A program made the position numbers and the translations under genes. From contig JACJZI010000004.1 of the NCBI GenBank assembly GCA_020635655.1, forward strand, positions 434,001 to 498,000: a stretch of 64,000 nt of DNA, read 5' to 3'. The stretch comes from Flavobacteriales bacterium (GTDB lineage Bacteria > Bacteroidota > Bacteroidia > Flavobacteriales_F > PHOS-HE28). Under the pieces are notes generated by a model. It ran no database searches and was not told the DNA's origin. It saw nothing but the letters and a program-made list of their open reading frames with translations. Shown here piece after piece: positions 34,445 through 43,456 of this stretch; within the stretch, counting starts at the first letter, position 1; each line of letters opens with the position of its first letter.

Positions 34445-35669
34445 GGCGGTGATCGCGTGCCTTGCCCTGTTCATGGCCATGCATGTGCGGGCACAGTTGT
34501 TCCCGGTGCATGACACCACTGCACACGGACAGGTCTTCTTCGAGGGCGCGTATTTGGTGGACGCCAACAGTGTGTACAATGAAATGCTCGCCGGCCTGAC
34601 CGGGGGCGGCTTTCTGGACCGCGAGCTGCGCCAGCGCAGCAGCGATGCGCTGCGTCCGGTGAACCGGCTTGGACAAGAACTGGTGCTGCGCATGGGAGCC
34701 CTCATCGGCGACAGCCTTTTCCACCGCCCGGGGTTGCAGGCGATGATCACCGTAACGCATCAGGAACTGTTCGGTGTTCGATTCACTCCCGACGCCTACG
34801 ATCTGGCCTTCTTCGGCAATGCGGACTATGGTGAACGCACCGCGGACCTCGGTGGCTCGGCGTATCTGCAACAACGGTTCCAGACGCTGGGCCTGGGCCT
34901 GCATTGGTCGGGTTCCGGCAGCTGGCTGCAACTCGAGTTCGTCAAAGGCCAACAAATGGCCGGGGCCGACCTGGAGGAAGCCACCCTGTTCACCGCCGCC
35001 GACGGGCGTTCCCTGGATGCGATGGTCCGCGGCACCTATCAGTTCAGCGACACCAGCGGCTCGCAAGGGCTCGAAGCCTTCCATGGGGCCGGCATCGCCC
35101 TCTCGTACCAATGGCTCTGGCGTTCCGACCGGGCGCGCTGGAACAGGGGGCAGACCTTCCGCTTCCGGGTGGACGATATCGGCGTGATCTGGTGGAACAA
35201 GCGCAGCAGGCTGGTCGAAAAGGACAGCACGTACGACTACCAGGGCATCCAGGTGGACAATATCTTCGACCTGGGCGACGTGGCCATCGGCTCGGAGGCG
35301 GTGCAGGACACGCTGGGACTTCGCGGTGAACAACGATCCTTCAGCACGCTTGTCGGCTATCGTGTGGGCGTGGGCTATCGGGTCGATCTGCAAGGAGGAT
35401 GGGCGGCAGCAATGGACCTTGTACAAAGGGCGTTGCCGGGCTACGTGCCCCTGATCGCATTGCTTGCCGACAAGCGCATTGGAAAGGCGCTCCAGGTCGG
35501 ACTGAGCGGTCAGTACGGCGGTTTCGGCGGGCTTCGTCTGGGCTTTCATCTGGATCTCATGGTCGGAAGGTCCTTCCGCCTGCAGCTGGGGACCTCGAAC
35601 CTACTGGGCCCCTTGTCGCCCAGGGGCCGCGGCACATCGGGCTACCTGAACACCGCGGTCCTCTTCTGA
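34437..35669 (+). CDS. DUF5723-like outer-membrane beta-barrel protein
   Basis: 410 residues with a signal peptide (MTRAVIACLALFMAMHVRAQ). The rest alternates amphipathic strands with aromatic girdles (LGLGLHWSGSGSWLQLEF, ISLSYQWLW-like, GVGYRVDLQGGWAAAMDLV) and ends NTAVLF, a C-terminal strand ending in Phe as expected for an outer-membrane barrel. The family resembles DUF5723 proteins of Bacteroidota; an exact match cannot be confirmed here. Overlaps the preceding lipoprotein gene by 8 bases and lies 22 bases before trmD. Confidence 0.65.
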   Translation: MTRAVIACLALFMAMHVRAQLFPVHDTTAHGQVFFEGAYLVDANSVYNEMLAGLTGGGFLDRELRQRSSDALRPVNRLGQELVLRMGALIGDSLFHRPGLQAMITVTHQELFGVRFTPDAYDLAFFGNADYGERTADLGGSAYLQQRFQTLGLGLHWSGSGSWLQLEFVKGQQMAGADLEEATLFTAADGRSLDAMVRGTYQFSDTSGSQGLEAFHGAGIALSYQWLWRSDRARWNRGQTFRFRVDDIGVIWWNKRSRLVEKDSTYDYQGIQVDNIFDLGDVAIGSEAVQDTLGLRGEQRSFSTLVGYRVGVGYRVDLQGGWAAAMDLVQRALPGYVPLIALLADKRIGKALQVGLSGQYGGFGGLRLGFHLDLMVGRSFRLQLGTSNLLGPLSPRGRGTSGYLNTAVLF

Positions 35670-35691
35670 AGTGCCTGAACTTCGCCGCGCG

Positions 35692-36372
35692 ATGCGCATC
35701 GATATCCTCACCGCCCTGCCCTCCTTGCTGGAAAGCTATTTCAATGACAGCATCCTGCTGCGTGCCCGGAAGAAGGGGCTCGCTGAGGTCCATCTCCATG
35801 ACCTGCGCGATTGGAGCACCGACAGGCATCGACGGATCGACGACTATGCCTTCGGAGGCGGCGCCGGCATGGTGCTGATGGTGGAACCGGTCCATCGCGC
35901 CATAGCGCAGCTGAGGGCCGAACGTCGGTATGATGAGGTGATCTACATGAGCCCGGACGGTGAACTCCTCGACCAACCGATGGCCAACCGACTCAGTGCA
36001 CATTCTGATCTGATCATTCTGGCCGGACATTACAAAGGAGTTGATGAAAGAATACGCGAACACCTGATCACCAGAGAGATATCCATTGGCGATTATGTCC
36101 TGAGCGGCGGTGAGCTGCCTGCTGCGGTGCTGAGCGATGCGTTGATCCGCCTGATCCCGGGCGTGCTGAACGACGAGACCTCGGCGCTGAGCGATTCGTT
36201 CCAGGATGGGCTGCTTGCACCGCCCGTTTACACCCGCCCTTCGGAATACAACGGCTGGCAGGTTCCCGAGGTGCTCCAGAGCGGCCATGCGGCCCGGATC
36301 GCGGAATGGCGTCAGCAGCAGTCCATTGAACGCACCCGTCGGCGGCGGCCAGGGCTGTTGGAAGGACCATGA
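35692..36372 (+). CDS. trmD: tRNA (guanine-N1)-methyltransferase
   Basis: Methylates G37 of tRNAs next to the anticodon, preventing frameshifting. 226 residues from the ATG at 35692; a GTG seven codons upstream (35671) is possible but less likely. SPOUT trefoil-knot features: LSAHSDLIILAGHYKGVDER (residues 101-120) and ISIGDYVLSGGELPAAVLSD (130-149). Precedes rplS with 88 bases between them, the usual trmD-rplS neighbourhood. Confidence 0.96.
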   Translation: MRIDILTALPSLLESYFNDSILLRARKKGLAEVHLHDLRDWSTDRHRRIDDYAFGGGAGMVLMVEPVHRAIAQLRAERRYDEVIYMSPDGELLDQPMANRLSAHSDLIILAGHYKGVDERIREHLITREISIGDYVLSGGELPAAVLSDALIRLIPGVLNDETSALSDSFQDGLLAPPVYTRPSEYNGWQVPEVLQSGHAARIAEWRQQQSIERTRRRRPGLLEGP

Positions 36373-36460
36373 AAAGCAGGTCGCCGGGGCAGAGATCGTA
36401 ACTTCTCCGTAATATTGCGGCCCGAAAAATGCCGGGCACAGCCCGTTCAAGCCCACCGCC

Positions 36461-36823
36461 ATGGACAAGATCAAACAGCTCGAAAAGGAATATACCCCTG
36501 CGAAGGAGCACCCCACGTTCAAGGCGGGGGACACGGTCACCGTCCATTACCGGATCACGGAGGGGAACAAGGAGCGCATCCAGCAGTTCCAGGGAGTGGT
36601 GATCCAGCGCAAGGGTGCCGGCACCACGGCCACCTTCACGGTGCGAAAGATGAGCAACAACGTGGGCGTCGAGCGGATCTTCCCGATCTCCAGCCCCTTC
36701 ATCGAGAAGATCGACGTGAACAAGGTCGGCGCGGTGCGTCGGGCCAAGATCTACTACCTGCGCCAGCGCCGTGGCAAACGCGCACGGATCCAGGAGAAGC
36801 GCCAGTCGATCACCGAGGGCTGA
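36461..36823 (+). CDS. rplS: 50S ribosomal protein L19
   Basis: 120 residues. HPTFKAGDTVTVHYRITEGN and RIQQFQGVVIQRKGAGTTAT are the L19 core, with a basic C-terminus (LRQRRGKRARIQEK). L19 sits at the subunit interface. TAATATTG at 36411-36418 resembles a -7 element, so it may have its own promoter besides read-through from trmD. Followed by a strong terminator. Confidence 0.97.
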   Translation: MDKIKQLEKEYTPAKEHPTFKAGDTVTVHYRITEGNKERIQQFQGVVIQRKGAGTTATFTVRKMSNNVGVERIFPISSPFIEKIDVNKVGAVRRAKIYYLRQRRGKRARIQEKRQSITEG

Positions 36824-36843
36824 CCTCCCTTGACCATATCAGC

Positions 36844-36875
36844 AAGGCCCCGTGACCCGGGGCCTTTCGCTTTTT
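36844..36875 (+). terminator. Rho-independent terminator after rplS
   Basis: Stem AGGCCCCG (36845-36852) / CGGGGCCT (36858-36865), loop TGACC, followed by TT-CGC-TTTTT. Confidence 0.92.
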
Positions 36876-36951
36876 CCATCCGGCCCACAGCAACGAACGA
36901 ACAAGCATCCATCCAACCCGTTCCCCACATGGGAACAAAACCCGAACGATC

Positions 36952-37767
36952 ATGGACAAGCTCGGATCCCTCTCGGACAAAGCCCTTCACCTGCTGACCA
37001 CCCATGGCCCAAGGGCCCTTCTGGCCATTGCCGTGCTCCTCATCGGCCTGTGGGTCGTGGGCCTGATCACCCGCTCCTTCGTGCGTGTGCTGAAAAAGCG
37101 CGCGGTGGACCCCTCCCTGATCCCCTTCCTGAAGGGAATGACCAACATCCTGCTGAAAGTGATGCTGGTGATCAGTGTCATCCAGATGGTGGGTGTCGAG
37201 ACCACCTCTTTCATCGCCGTGCTCGGGGCCGCCGGCTTCGCCGTGGGCATGGCCCTGAGCGGCACGCTCCAGAACTTTGCTGGCGGGGTGATGATCCTGG
37301 TCTTCAAGCCGTTCAAGGTGGGCGACTTCATCGAGGCACAGGGGCACATGGGCACCGTGAAGGCCATCCAGATCTTCAATACGGTGCTGACCACCCCGGA
37401 CAACAAGACCGTGATCCTGCCCAATTCCCCAGTGAGCACCAGTGCCCTGGTGAACTTCAGCACCGAGGCCACGCGCCGGGTGGACCTCACCTTCGGTATC
37501 GGCTATGGCGACGACATCGACAAGGCCCGGGGTGTGCTGGAGGCCATCATCAGCGCCGATCAGCGCGTGCTGAAGGACCCCGCCCCCTTCATCGCGGTGT
37601 CCGAACTGGCCGACAGCTCTGTCAATTTCGCCGTGCGGCTCTGGGTCAAAAGCGCGGACTACTGGGGGGTCCATTTCGATACGACCGAGCAGGTGAAGAA
37701 GCGCTTTGACGCCGAGAAGATCAGCATTCCCTTCCCACAGATGGACGTGCACACCTCCGCCGCATAA
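36952..37767 (+). CDS. Small-conductance mechanosensitive channel (MscS family)
   Basis: 271 residues, close to the size of E. coli MscS. Three membrane helices; the pore-lining TM3 is AVLGAAGFAVGMALSGTLQNFAGG (given in part), followed by the beta domain MILVFKPFKVGDFIEAQG and the cytoplasmic alpha/beta vestibule (RVDLTFGIGYGDDIDKARGV). Opens on hypo-osmotic shock to release solutes. Directly upstream of a second MscS-like gene, 24 bases apart. Confidence 0.93.
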   Translation: MDKLGSLSDKALHLLTTHGPRALLAIAVLLIGLWVVGLITRSFVRVLKKRAVDPSLIPFLKGMTNILLKVMLVISVIQMVGVETTSFIAVLGAAGFAVGMALSGTLQNFAGGVMILVFKPFKVGDFIEAQGHMGTVKAIQIFNTVLTTPDNKTVILPNSPVSTSALVNFSTEATRRVDLTFGIGYGDDIDKARGVLEAIISADQRVLKDPAPFIAVSELADSSVNFAVRLWVKSADYWGVHFDTTEQVKKRFDAEKISIPFPQMDVHTSAA

Positions 37768-37780
37768 GGCCCCGGCACCT

Positions 37781-37788
37781 TACTTTTC
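37781..37788 (+). promoter_or_regulatory. -7-like element directly before second mscS-like gene
   Basis: TACTTTTC, one base off TAnnTTTG, ends three bases before the ATG at 37792. It may give the second channel its own, leaderless transcript. Confidence 0.35.
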
Positions 37789-37791
37789 GGC

Positions 37792-38688
37792 ATGGGCCTT
37801 TCCGACGGATGGACCTGGCTTCGTGACCACGGGTTGGACCGCGCCGTAACACTGGTCCTCGTGCTGGTGGGGGTCCTGCTGCTGGTGCGGCTCCTGCGCG
37901 CCACGCTGTTCCGCCGCATCCGGGACAACAGCGCACGCTACCATGCCAACAAGGCGGCGTCCTTCGCGGCCTGGGTGCTGATCGTGCTGCTGGGCATCGG
38001 CATCTTCAGCGACCGCCTCTCCGGCCTCAGCGTTGCGCTGGGCGTTGCGGGCGCGGGCATCGCCTTCGCGCTGCAGGAGGTGATCGCCAGCGTGGCCGGA
38101 TGGATGGCCGTGCTCTTCGGCGGATTCTACAGCACCGGCGACCGCGTGCAGCTCGGCGGCATCAAGGGCGATGTGATCGACATCGGCGTGCTACGGACCA
38201 CCGTGATGGAGCTGGGCCAATGGGTGGACGGGGATCTGTACAACGGTCGTATCGTCCGCATCGCCAACAGTTTCGTCTTCAAGGAGCCCGTCTTCAACTA
38301 TTCGGCGGATTTCCCCTTCGTCTGGGATGAGCTGAAGCTGCCGATCCAGTTCACTGCCGATCCCGCCGAGGTGAAGGCGCTGCTGCTGGCCGCCGCGGAG
38401 GACATCGTCGGGCATTACGCGCGACGGGCAAGGGAGGAATGGGCCGTGATGGTGCGCAAGTACCTGATCGAGGACGCCAGCACCGACCCCCTGGTCAGTC
38501 TGGTGGCCACGGACAACTGGGTGCAGTATGTGCTGCGCTATACCGTGGACCTCCGACTGCGACGCAGCACCCAGAGTGCTTTGTTCGAACGCATCCTGAA
38601 GGATATCGCCGCCACCGAAGGCCGGATCAAGTTCGCTTCCAGCACCGTGCAGCTTGCCCCAGGTTCGGTGGTGAAGGTGGAGGAATGA
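37792..38688 (+). CDS. MscS-like mechanosensitive ion channel, second paralogue
   Basis: 298 residues. Two N-terminal helices, then the conserved TM3 (SVALGVAGAGIAFALQEVIA) and beta domain (LFGGFYSTGDRVQLGGIKGD), then a longer cytoplasmic domain than the upstream paralogue (FVWDELKLPIQFTADPAEVK). It is clearly diverged from the first, so this is an old pair rather than a fresh duplication. Channels of this branch may differ in gating threshold or ion preference. Tail-to-tail with the methyltransferase gene, 26 bases apart. Confidence 0.9.
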   Translation: MGLSDGWTWLRDHGLDRAVTLVLVLVGVLLLVRLLRATLFRRIRDNSARYHANKAASFAAWVLIVLLGIGIFSDRLSGLSVALGVAGAGIAFALQEVIASVAGWMAVLFGGFYSTGDRVQLGGIKGDVIDIGVLRTTVMELGQWVDGDLYNGRIVRIANSFVFKEPVFNYSADFPFVWDELKLPIQFTADPAEVKALLLAAAEDIVGHYARRAREEWAVMVRKYLIEDASTDPLVSLVATDNWVQYVLRYTVDLRLRRSTQSALFERILKDIAATEGRIKFASSTVQLAPGSVVKVEE

Positions 38689-38714
38689 GGTCCCTGGGCC
38701 TTCGCCCCACACTT

Positions 38715-39455
38715 CTACCGCCTAACCGCCACCAGACCGTACAGCAGCGGGAACTGCGCCGACGTCACCCGCGAGACCCTGCCACCGATCCCGGTGCGCA
38801 CGAACAGCCGTGTCAGTCCCTGCACGAACAAAGCGGCCATCCTTCCGATCACCGGCAATTTCACGACGGTCTTGGCGAACACGTCGGCCAGCACTTCCGG
38901 TGCACCGCCCATGGCTTGCAGCGCGATCACCTCGAAGCCCGCGTCCTCCGCCATCGTGCGCAGGGCATACTTGGTGTAGCGGAAGTAGTCATACGGTTCT
39001 TCGTGCAACCAATAGTAGAACGGCACGTTCATGAGCAGTTTCCCGCCAGGCCGCAGGATGCGCGCCATCTCGCGCCAGAGCAACGCCGGGTCCTTGATGT
39101 GTTCCAGCACGTCCGAAAGGATGATCGTATCGAACTCCCCGGGCTGGAACGGCAGGGGGGCGTTCAGGTCCACCGTGGCGTCCAGGAATTCGTTCCTGTG
39201 CGCTGAATGCTCCCAATCCACACAGATGTTCTCCGCGATGAACGGGGCATAGGTCCCGTACAGGGGGACCTTTCCGCAACCCAGGTCGATCAACCGACCC
39301 CGTGCGTGGAGGGGAAGCATCGCGTCATAGAACCCGGCCACGAGGTCCGCCGTGAGTCGGGATTGGACCCCGACCTGGGCCTGGTCCCTGGAGCCGCGCA
39401 ACCGGCCCTTGTGGCGCTCGTACTTGCTGCTCTTCCAGTTCTCCTTGTTGCGCAT
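38715..39455 (-). CDS. Class I SAM-dependent methyltransferase
   Basis: 246 residues from the ATG at 39455 (MRNKENWKSSKYERHKGRLR); the frame is open upstream but repeat-poor and GC-biased, so I take the first convincing start. SAM-binding motif I GRLIDLGCGKVPLYG near residue 53, motif II FDTIILSDVLEHIKDPALLW, motif III RPGGKLLMNVPFYYW. The C-terminus has a hydrophobic helix (GRMAALFVQGLTRLFV), so it may associate with the membrane. Such proteins next to envelope genes often modify lipids or sugars; the substrate is not visible. Confidence 0.8.
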   Translation of the reverse strand: MRNKENWKSSKYERHKGRLRGSRDQAQVGVQSRLTADLVAGFYDAMLPLHARGRLIDLGCGKVPLYGTYAPFIAENICVDWEHSAHRNEFLDATVDLNAPLPFQPGEFDTIILSDVLEHIKDPALLWREMARILRPGGKLLMNVPFYYWLHEEPYDYFRYTKYALRTMAEDAGFEVIALQAMGGAPEVLADVFAKTVVKLPVIGRMAALFVQGLTRLFVRTGIGGRVSRVTSAQFPLLYGLVAVRR

Positions 39456-39645
39456 GGGTCCGGAACACGGCCTGGCGTTGGATGGGACGGCGGGCCTCCG
39501 CCCATCCTTCGAGCCGCATGGTTGCAATGCGCGGCAAGATAGATCGGCCATGGATGGCGTATCGTTCGGTCCATCGGACCTGTTCACGCCATGCACGTCC
39601 ACCGGCGCCCGGGACCCGCGATGTGAGCACACACGGGTTGGTCCC

Positions 39646-40680
39646 TCACCCCCTTTCCACGAAGAACAGCTCCCGCTGCCCCTTCCCTTTGAGGTCGACC
39701 ATGCCACGAGGGGTGATCCTCAGTCCCTGATCGGACAGTCTGCGGCGGGCGGCGGCCGTGATGGTGAGCCGCATCGGTTCCGAAGCCGCCTCCACCCGCG
39801 CGGCGATGTTCACGTCGTCGCCGAAGATGTCATATTGGTACCGGCTCTCTCCCACCACGCCGGCGATCACCGATCCCGAATGCACGCCGATGCGTACTTC
39901 CCAGGCGGGGCCCGTTCCTTTCACCAAGCCACGCATGTGGGCGATCATGTCCAATGCCGCACCCACGGCGCGATCCGCATGGTCCGCGATGTGGTGGTCG
40001 AGGCCCACGACGCCCACATAGGCGTCACCGATGGTCTTCAGGCGGCGTCCGCCGTGCTCCTCCATGATCGCATCGAAGGCGCTGAACATCGCGGACAGGC
40101 CGTCGAGCAGCTCCTCCTTGGCGATCTGTTCGGTGATCCGCGTGAAGCCCACGAGGTCGCAGAAGAGCAGGCTCAATTCCTGCACGTGCTCCGGCTTGCA
40201 GGTGCCCGTGCGCATCAGCTCCTGGATCACCCGCGGCGGCAGGAAGTTGCTCAGCAGGCTCCGGGTGCGTTTGCGCTCCTGGACCAGTTCCAACTGCGTG
40301 CGGACGCGTGCGGTGAAGATCACCGGCTCGAAGGGCTTGGCGATGTAGTCCGCCGCACCCATTTCGAAGCCTCTGGCCTCGTCCGACGGGTCGTTCAGGG
40401 AGGTGAGGAAGATCACCGGGATGTCCCGGGTGTGGGCATCGTCCTTCAAGCGCCGGCATACCTCGTACCCGTCCATGCCGGGCATCATGACATCCAGCAG
40501 GATCAGATCGGGCTGGGGCAGGGCCGCGGCCAGCTCCAGGGCCTTCGCGCCGCTCTTGGCCACTTTCACGCGGTAGGCGTCACCGAGCAGCTCCACCATG
40601 GCGGTGAGGCTCTCGGGGGAATCATCCACGATCAGGACCGTCCGTTCGCCCGGGCTGAAGATGCGGTCGCCGACGCTCAT
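39646..40680 (-). CDS. Response regulator with class III adenylate cyclase output
   Basis: 344 residues from the ATG at 40680, which overlaps the kinase stop as ATGA. N-terminal receiver (1-125): acidic pocket DD at 19-20, phosphoacceptor Asp 63 in LILLDVMMPGMDG, Lys 115 in AKPF. A linker helix (126-165) leads to a class III cyclase domain: metal Asp 175 (FCDLVGFT) and Asp 219 (TIGDAY), Lys 215 and Asp 284 (YDIFG) in the adenine-selecting positions, Asn 291 and Arg 295 for the transition state. All catalytic residues are present, and Lys/Asp point to ATP, so cAMP is the expected product. Partner: the coupled hybrid kinase upstream. Confidence 0.9.
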   Translation of the reverse strand: MSVGDRIFSPGERTVLIVDDSPESLTAMVELLGDAYRVKVAKSGAKALELAAALPQPDLILLDVMMPGMDGYEVCRRLKDDAHTRDIPVIFLTSLNDPSDEARGFEMGAADYIAKPFEPVIFTARVRTQLELVQERKRTRSLLSNFLPPRVIQELMRTGTCKPEHVQELSLLFCDLVGFTRITEQIAKEELLDGLSAMFSAFDAIMEEHGGRRLKTIGDAYVGVVGLDHHIADHADRAVGAALDMIAHMRGLVKGTGPAWEVRIGVHSGSVIAGVVGESRYQYDIFGDDVNIAARVEAASEPMRLTITAAARRRLSDQGLRITPRGMVDLKGKGQRELFFVERG

Positions 40681-43283
40681 GCCAGCAGTGATCGAAGGAT
40701 CTGATCGGCCTGATCGAACTCCCACTCCTCGGCCAGGGCCAGGGCCTGTTGGACCCGTTCACGAACGGCCGCGTCCGATCCGTCGAGATGCATTTCGCGC
40801 AGGGCCTTCACTGCGGATGCATCCTGTTTGCGCAGCAATTCGAGGACCTCCGCGATGGCCTCCGGGTCGAGCGCGTTGTTCGCCGGTGCAGCGGGTGTTG
40901 CTTTTCCCGCGATGCTGAGATGCGTTCGGACCGCGGCGAGGATCCGTTCGGCAAGTGGACCGATCCGTTCGATGGTCCCTGCGATCCGTTCGTCGCTCAT
41001 TTCCTGTGCGGGATCCCGCACCAGGACCTCCAGCGTTTTGGCGAGGGCGTGAAGCTCCATGGCACCCAGATTGCCCGCCGAGCCGGCCAGGGTATGCGCT
41101 GTGGTCCGCAGGGCCTCCCGGTCGCGCGACTTCCAGAGGGACCGGAAGCGCTCGCCGAGATCGCTCCACTCCTTCACGAACGCCTGCAGGAGCCGATCGT
41201 AGGCCTCGGGCTTGCCGGCCACCCGGGCCAGCCCGGCACGCGTGTCCAGTCCGTCGATCTCGAGCGGCACGGGTTCTTCAGCGGTGGTCGTAGTGCTCAT
41301 TACGGCCTGCAACTGTGCCTCGTCCGCGCCGCAGAGCCATTGCATCAGGCTCTTGTACAGCACCACCGGATCGATGGGCTTGGTCAGGTGGTCGTTCATG
41401 CCGGCGGCCAGGCTCTTCTCCCGTTCCCCCTTCATCGCGTGGGCGGTCATGGCCAGCACGGGCACCTCGGCTCCCGACGGCAACTTGCGCAAGGCCCGGG
41501 TGGCGCTCAGACCGTCCATCACCGGCATCTGGATGTCCATCAGCACGCCATCATAGCGGCGTTCGGCGAACCGGTCCAGCGCCTCCTGGCCGTTCGCGGC
41601 GTGGTCCACCTCGATGCCCGCGTCCTTCAACAGTTCGGAGGCCACCTGGTGGTTGATCTCGTTGTCCTCCACCAGCAGCACGTGCCTGCCGGAGAGCATG
41701 CGCCGCACCAGGTCCATGTTCATCTGCTCCTTCGTGCGGCTGCGCACGCCTTCCATGTCGAACTTGAAGATCACGTTGAGCGTGTCGTAGAGCAGCGATG
41801 GCGCGATGGGCTTCACGAGGTAGCCGTCGATCTGCCCTTCCTGCGCGGCGCTGCGCACCTCTTCCAGACCGTAGGCCGTCACCATCAATACCGTCGGTGC
41901 GTCGCTGCGGTAGCGCTGCTTGATCATGCGCGCGGCGTCGAGCCCGTTCAATCCGGGCATCTTCCAATCCATCACGATCAGTGCGAAGGGATCGTCCTGC
42001 TCGAGGCTGCGCTGGACCTCCTCCACGGCCGCATCACCGGACCCCACCTGGGTCACGTCGAAGCCCATGTTGGTCAGCATCTCGCCCTGCACGGTGAGCG
42101 CGGTGCTGGAATCGTCGACCAGCAGCGCCCGGGTGCGGGAGAAGAAGGGAAGGTGGAACGCGTGCGGACCGTGCTCGCCTTTCAGGGCCTGCTCCACAGT
42201 GAACCGGAAGCGGCTGCCTTTGCCCGCTTCGCTCTCCACCGCGATGCGGCCGCCCATCATGCGCACGATGCGGTCGCAGATGGTGAGCCCCAGCCCGGTG
42301 CCACCGTACTTGCGCGTGTGGGAGACGTCGGCCTGGCTGAAGGGATCGAAGAGCCCCGCCAGTTGTTCCGGGCTCATGCCAATGCCCTGGTCGGTGATCT
42401 CGCAGGTGAGGGCGCCGCGCCGCTGGTCGATCGCCTGGAACCCGATGGTGAGCACCACCTCGCCCTTCTGGGTGAACTTCACGGCATTGTCCAGCAGGTT
42501 GATCAGCACCTGCTTCAGGCGCAGCTCATCGCCCACGAGCTTCTCGGGCAGGTCCGCCGAACGCCGGATGATGAACTCCACGTCGTTCTTCTTCGCCAGG
42601 CGGGCATTCACGATGTCCACGATGCCGTCCAGCATGTCCTGCGTGGCGTAGACGGTCGTTTCCAGTTCGAGCTTGCCCGCCTCGATCTTGGAGAAGTCGA
42701 GCAGGTCGTTGATGATGCGCAGCAGCGAGCGCGACGAGCGGTCGATCTTCTGGATGTAGTCGCGCTGGCGTTCGGTCAGGTTGGTGCGCGAGGCCAGGAA
42801 GGTCAGGCCGATGATGCCGTTCATCGGCGTGCGGATCTCGTGGCTGATGTTGGCGAGGAAATCGCCCTTGGCCTTGTTGGCGGCCTCGGCCAGGTCGCGC
42901 AGCCGCTCGATCTGGGCCGCGTGTTCCTCCAGTTCCTGGTGACGCTTCCGCAGCTTGTCCATCTGCGCCCCACCGAACGCGGCGAACAGGCCGAGGAAGA
43001 GCGGAGCGGTATCGATGATCCACAGCAGTACCGATCCGCGTTGCACCGCCGCGTAGCCGGACCAGCCCAGCGGCAGGCCCTGGTTCGCGCATTCGATCAG
43101 CGTGGCGACCAGCGGGAAGCACAGGCCGAACAGCGCGCCGAACAGCGCGTAGTTCCACACCTCCAGCTGGAACGGACGGATCGCCCGGCCGAAGGCGCTG
43201 TGGAACGCACCTTGACCACCCGTTCGATGGGAAGGCTGCGGACCGTGGGAAGAGCCCGCCGCCGTGGTCGCCTGCTCCGGCAT
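40677..43283 (-). CDS. Hybrid sensor histidine kinase with two receivers and HPt domain
   Basis: 868 residues from the ATG at 43283 (MPEQATTAAG). Two membrane helices (about 46-67 and 84-106) with only a short loop, so no extracellular sensor domain. Coiled coil (110-140), HisKA with His 148 in FLANISHEIRTPMNG, HATPase (about 255-375, DNAVKFT, GQGIGM-like, GGTGLGLTI), receiver 1 (about 395-510, VMDWKMPG), receiver 2 (about 545-660, VLMDIQMPVMDG), HPt (about 700-790, AHTLAGSAGNLGA) and a helical tail. The His-Asp-His chain would pass phosphate to the receiver of the downstream cyclase. Overlaps that gene by 4 bases. Confidence 0.92.
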   Translation of the reverse strand: MPEQATTAAGSSHGPQPSHRTGGQGAFHSAFGRAIRPFQLEVWNYALFGALFGLCFPLVATLIECANQGLPLGWSGYAAVQRGSVLLWIIDTAPLFLGLFAAFGGAQMDKLRKRHQELEEHAAQIERLRDLAEAANKAKGDFLANISHEIRTPMNGIIGLTFLASRTNLTERQRDYIQKIDRSSRSLLRIINDLLDFSKIEAGKLELETTVYATQDMLDGIVDIVNARLAKKNDVEFIIRRSADLPEKLVGDELRLKQVLINLLDNAVKFTQKGEVVLTIGFQAIDQRRGALTCEITDQGIGMSPEQLAGLFDPFSQADVSHTRKYGGTGLGLTICDRIVRMMGGRIAVESEAGKGSRFRFTVEQALKGEHGPHAFHLPFFSRTRALLVDDSSTALTVQGEMLTNMGFDVTQVGSGDAAVEEVQRSLEQDDPFALIVMDWKMPGLNGLDAARMIKQRYRSDAPTVLMVTAYGLEEVRSAAQEGQIDGYLVKPIAPSLLYDTLNVIFKFDMEGVRSRTKEQMNMDLVRRMLSGRHVLLVEDNEINHQVASELLKDAGIEVDHAANGQEALDRFAERRYDGVLMDIQMPVMDGLSATRALRKLPSGAEVPVLAMTAHAMKGEREKSLAAGMNDHLTKPIDPVVLYKSLMQWLCGADEAQLQAVMSTTTTAEEPVPLEIDGLDTRAGLARVAGKPEAYDRLLQAFVKEWSDLGERFRSLWKSRDREALRTTAHTLAGSAGNLGAMELHALAKTLEVLVRDPAQEMSDERIAGTIERIGPLAERILAAVRTHLSIAGKATPAAPANNALDPEAIAEVLELLRKQDASAVKALREMHLDGSDAAVRERVQQALALAEEWEFDQADQILRSLLA

Positions 43284-43339
43284 CGTGAGGAAGAAGCCCG
43301 ACAAGATAGGACGGGCGAAGGAGGTGGGATCGGGTGGTT

Positions 43340-43369
43340 CCGCAGGGTCGCCTATGGCAGACCCTGCGG
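43340..43369. other. Perfect 10-bp inverted repeat between kinase and orphan gene
   Basis: CCGCAGGGTC (43340-43349) and GACCCTGCGG (43360-43369). The 10-base loop can pair further (GCC with GGC). No T-tract follows on either strand. It lies between the kinase start and the stop of the orphan gene; terminator or operator are both possible. Confidence 0.5.
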
Positions 43370-43456
43370 GGGATGGAGACTATTCAGGCACAAGTGGCCG
43401 CCAGGCTCCGCGTAGCTCCGCCTGCCGAACACTTGCGCCAGTTAGGGGGATGGAAG

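Noticed and set aside
40749..43415. Long plus-strand frame (888 codons) opposite the histidine kinase
   Set aside because: Mirror of a GC-rich gene; the minus-strand product has intact HisKA, HATPase, receiver and HPt motifs.
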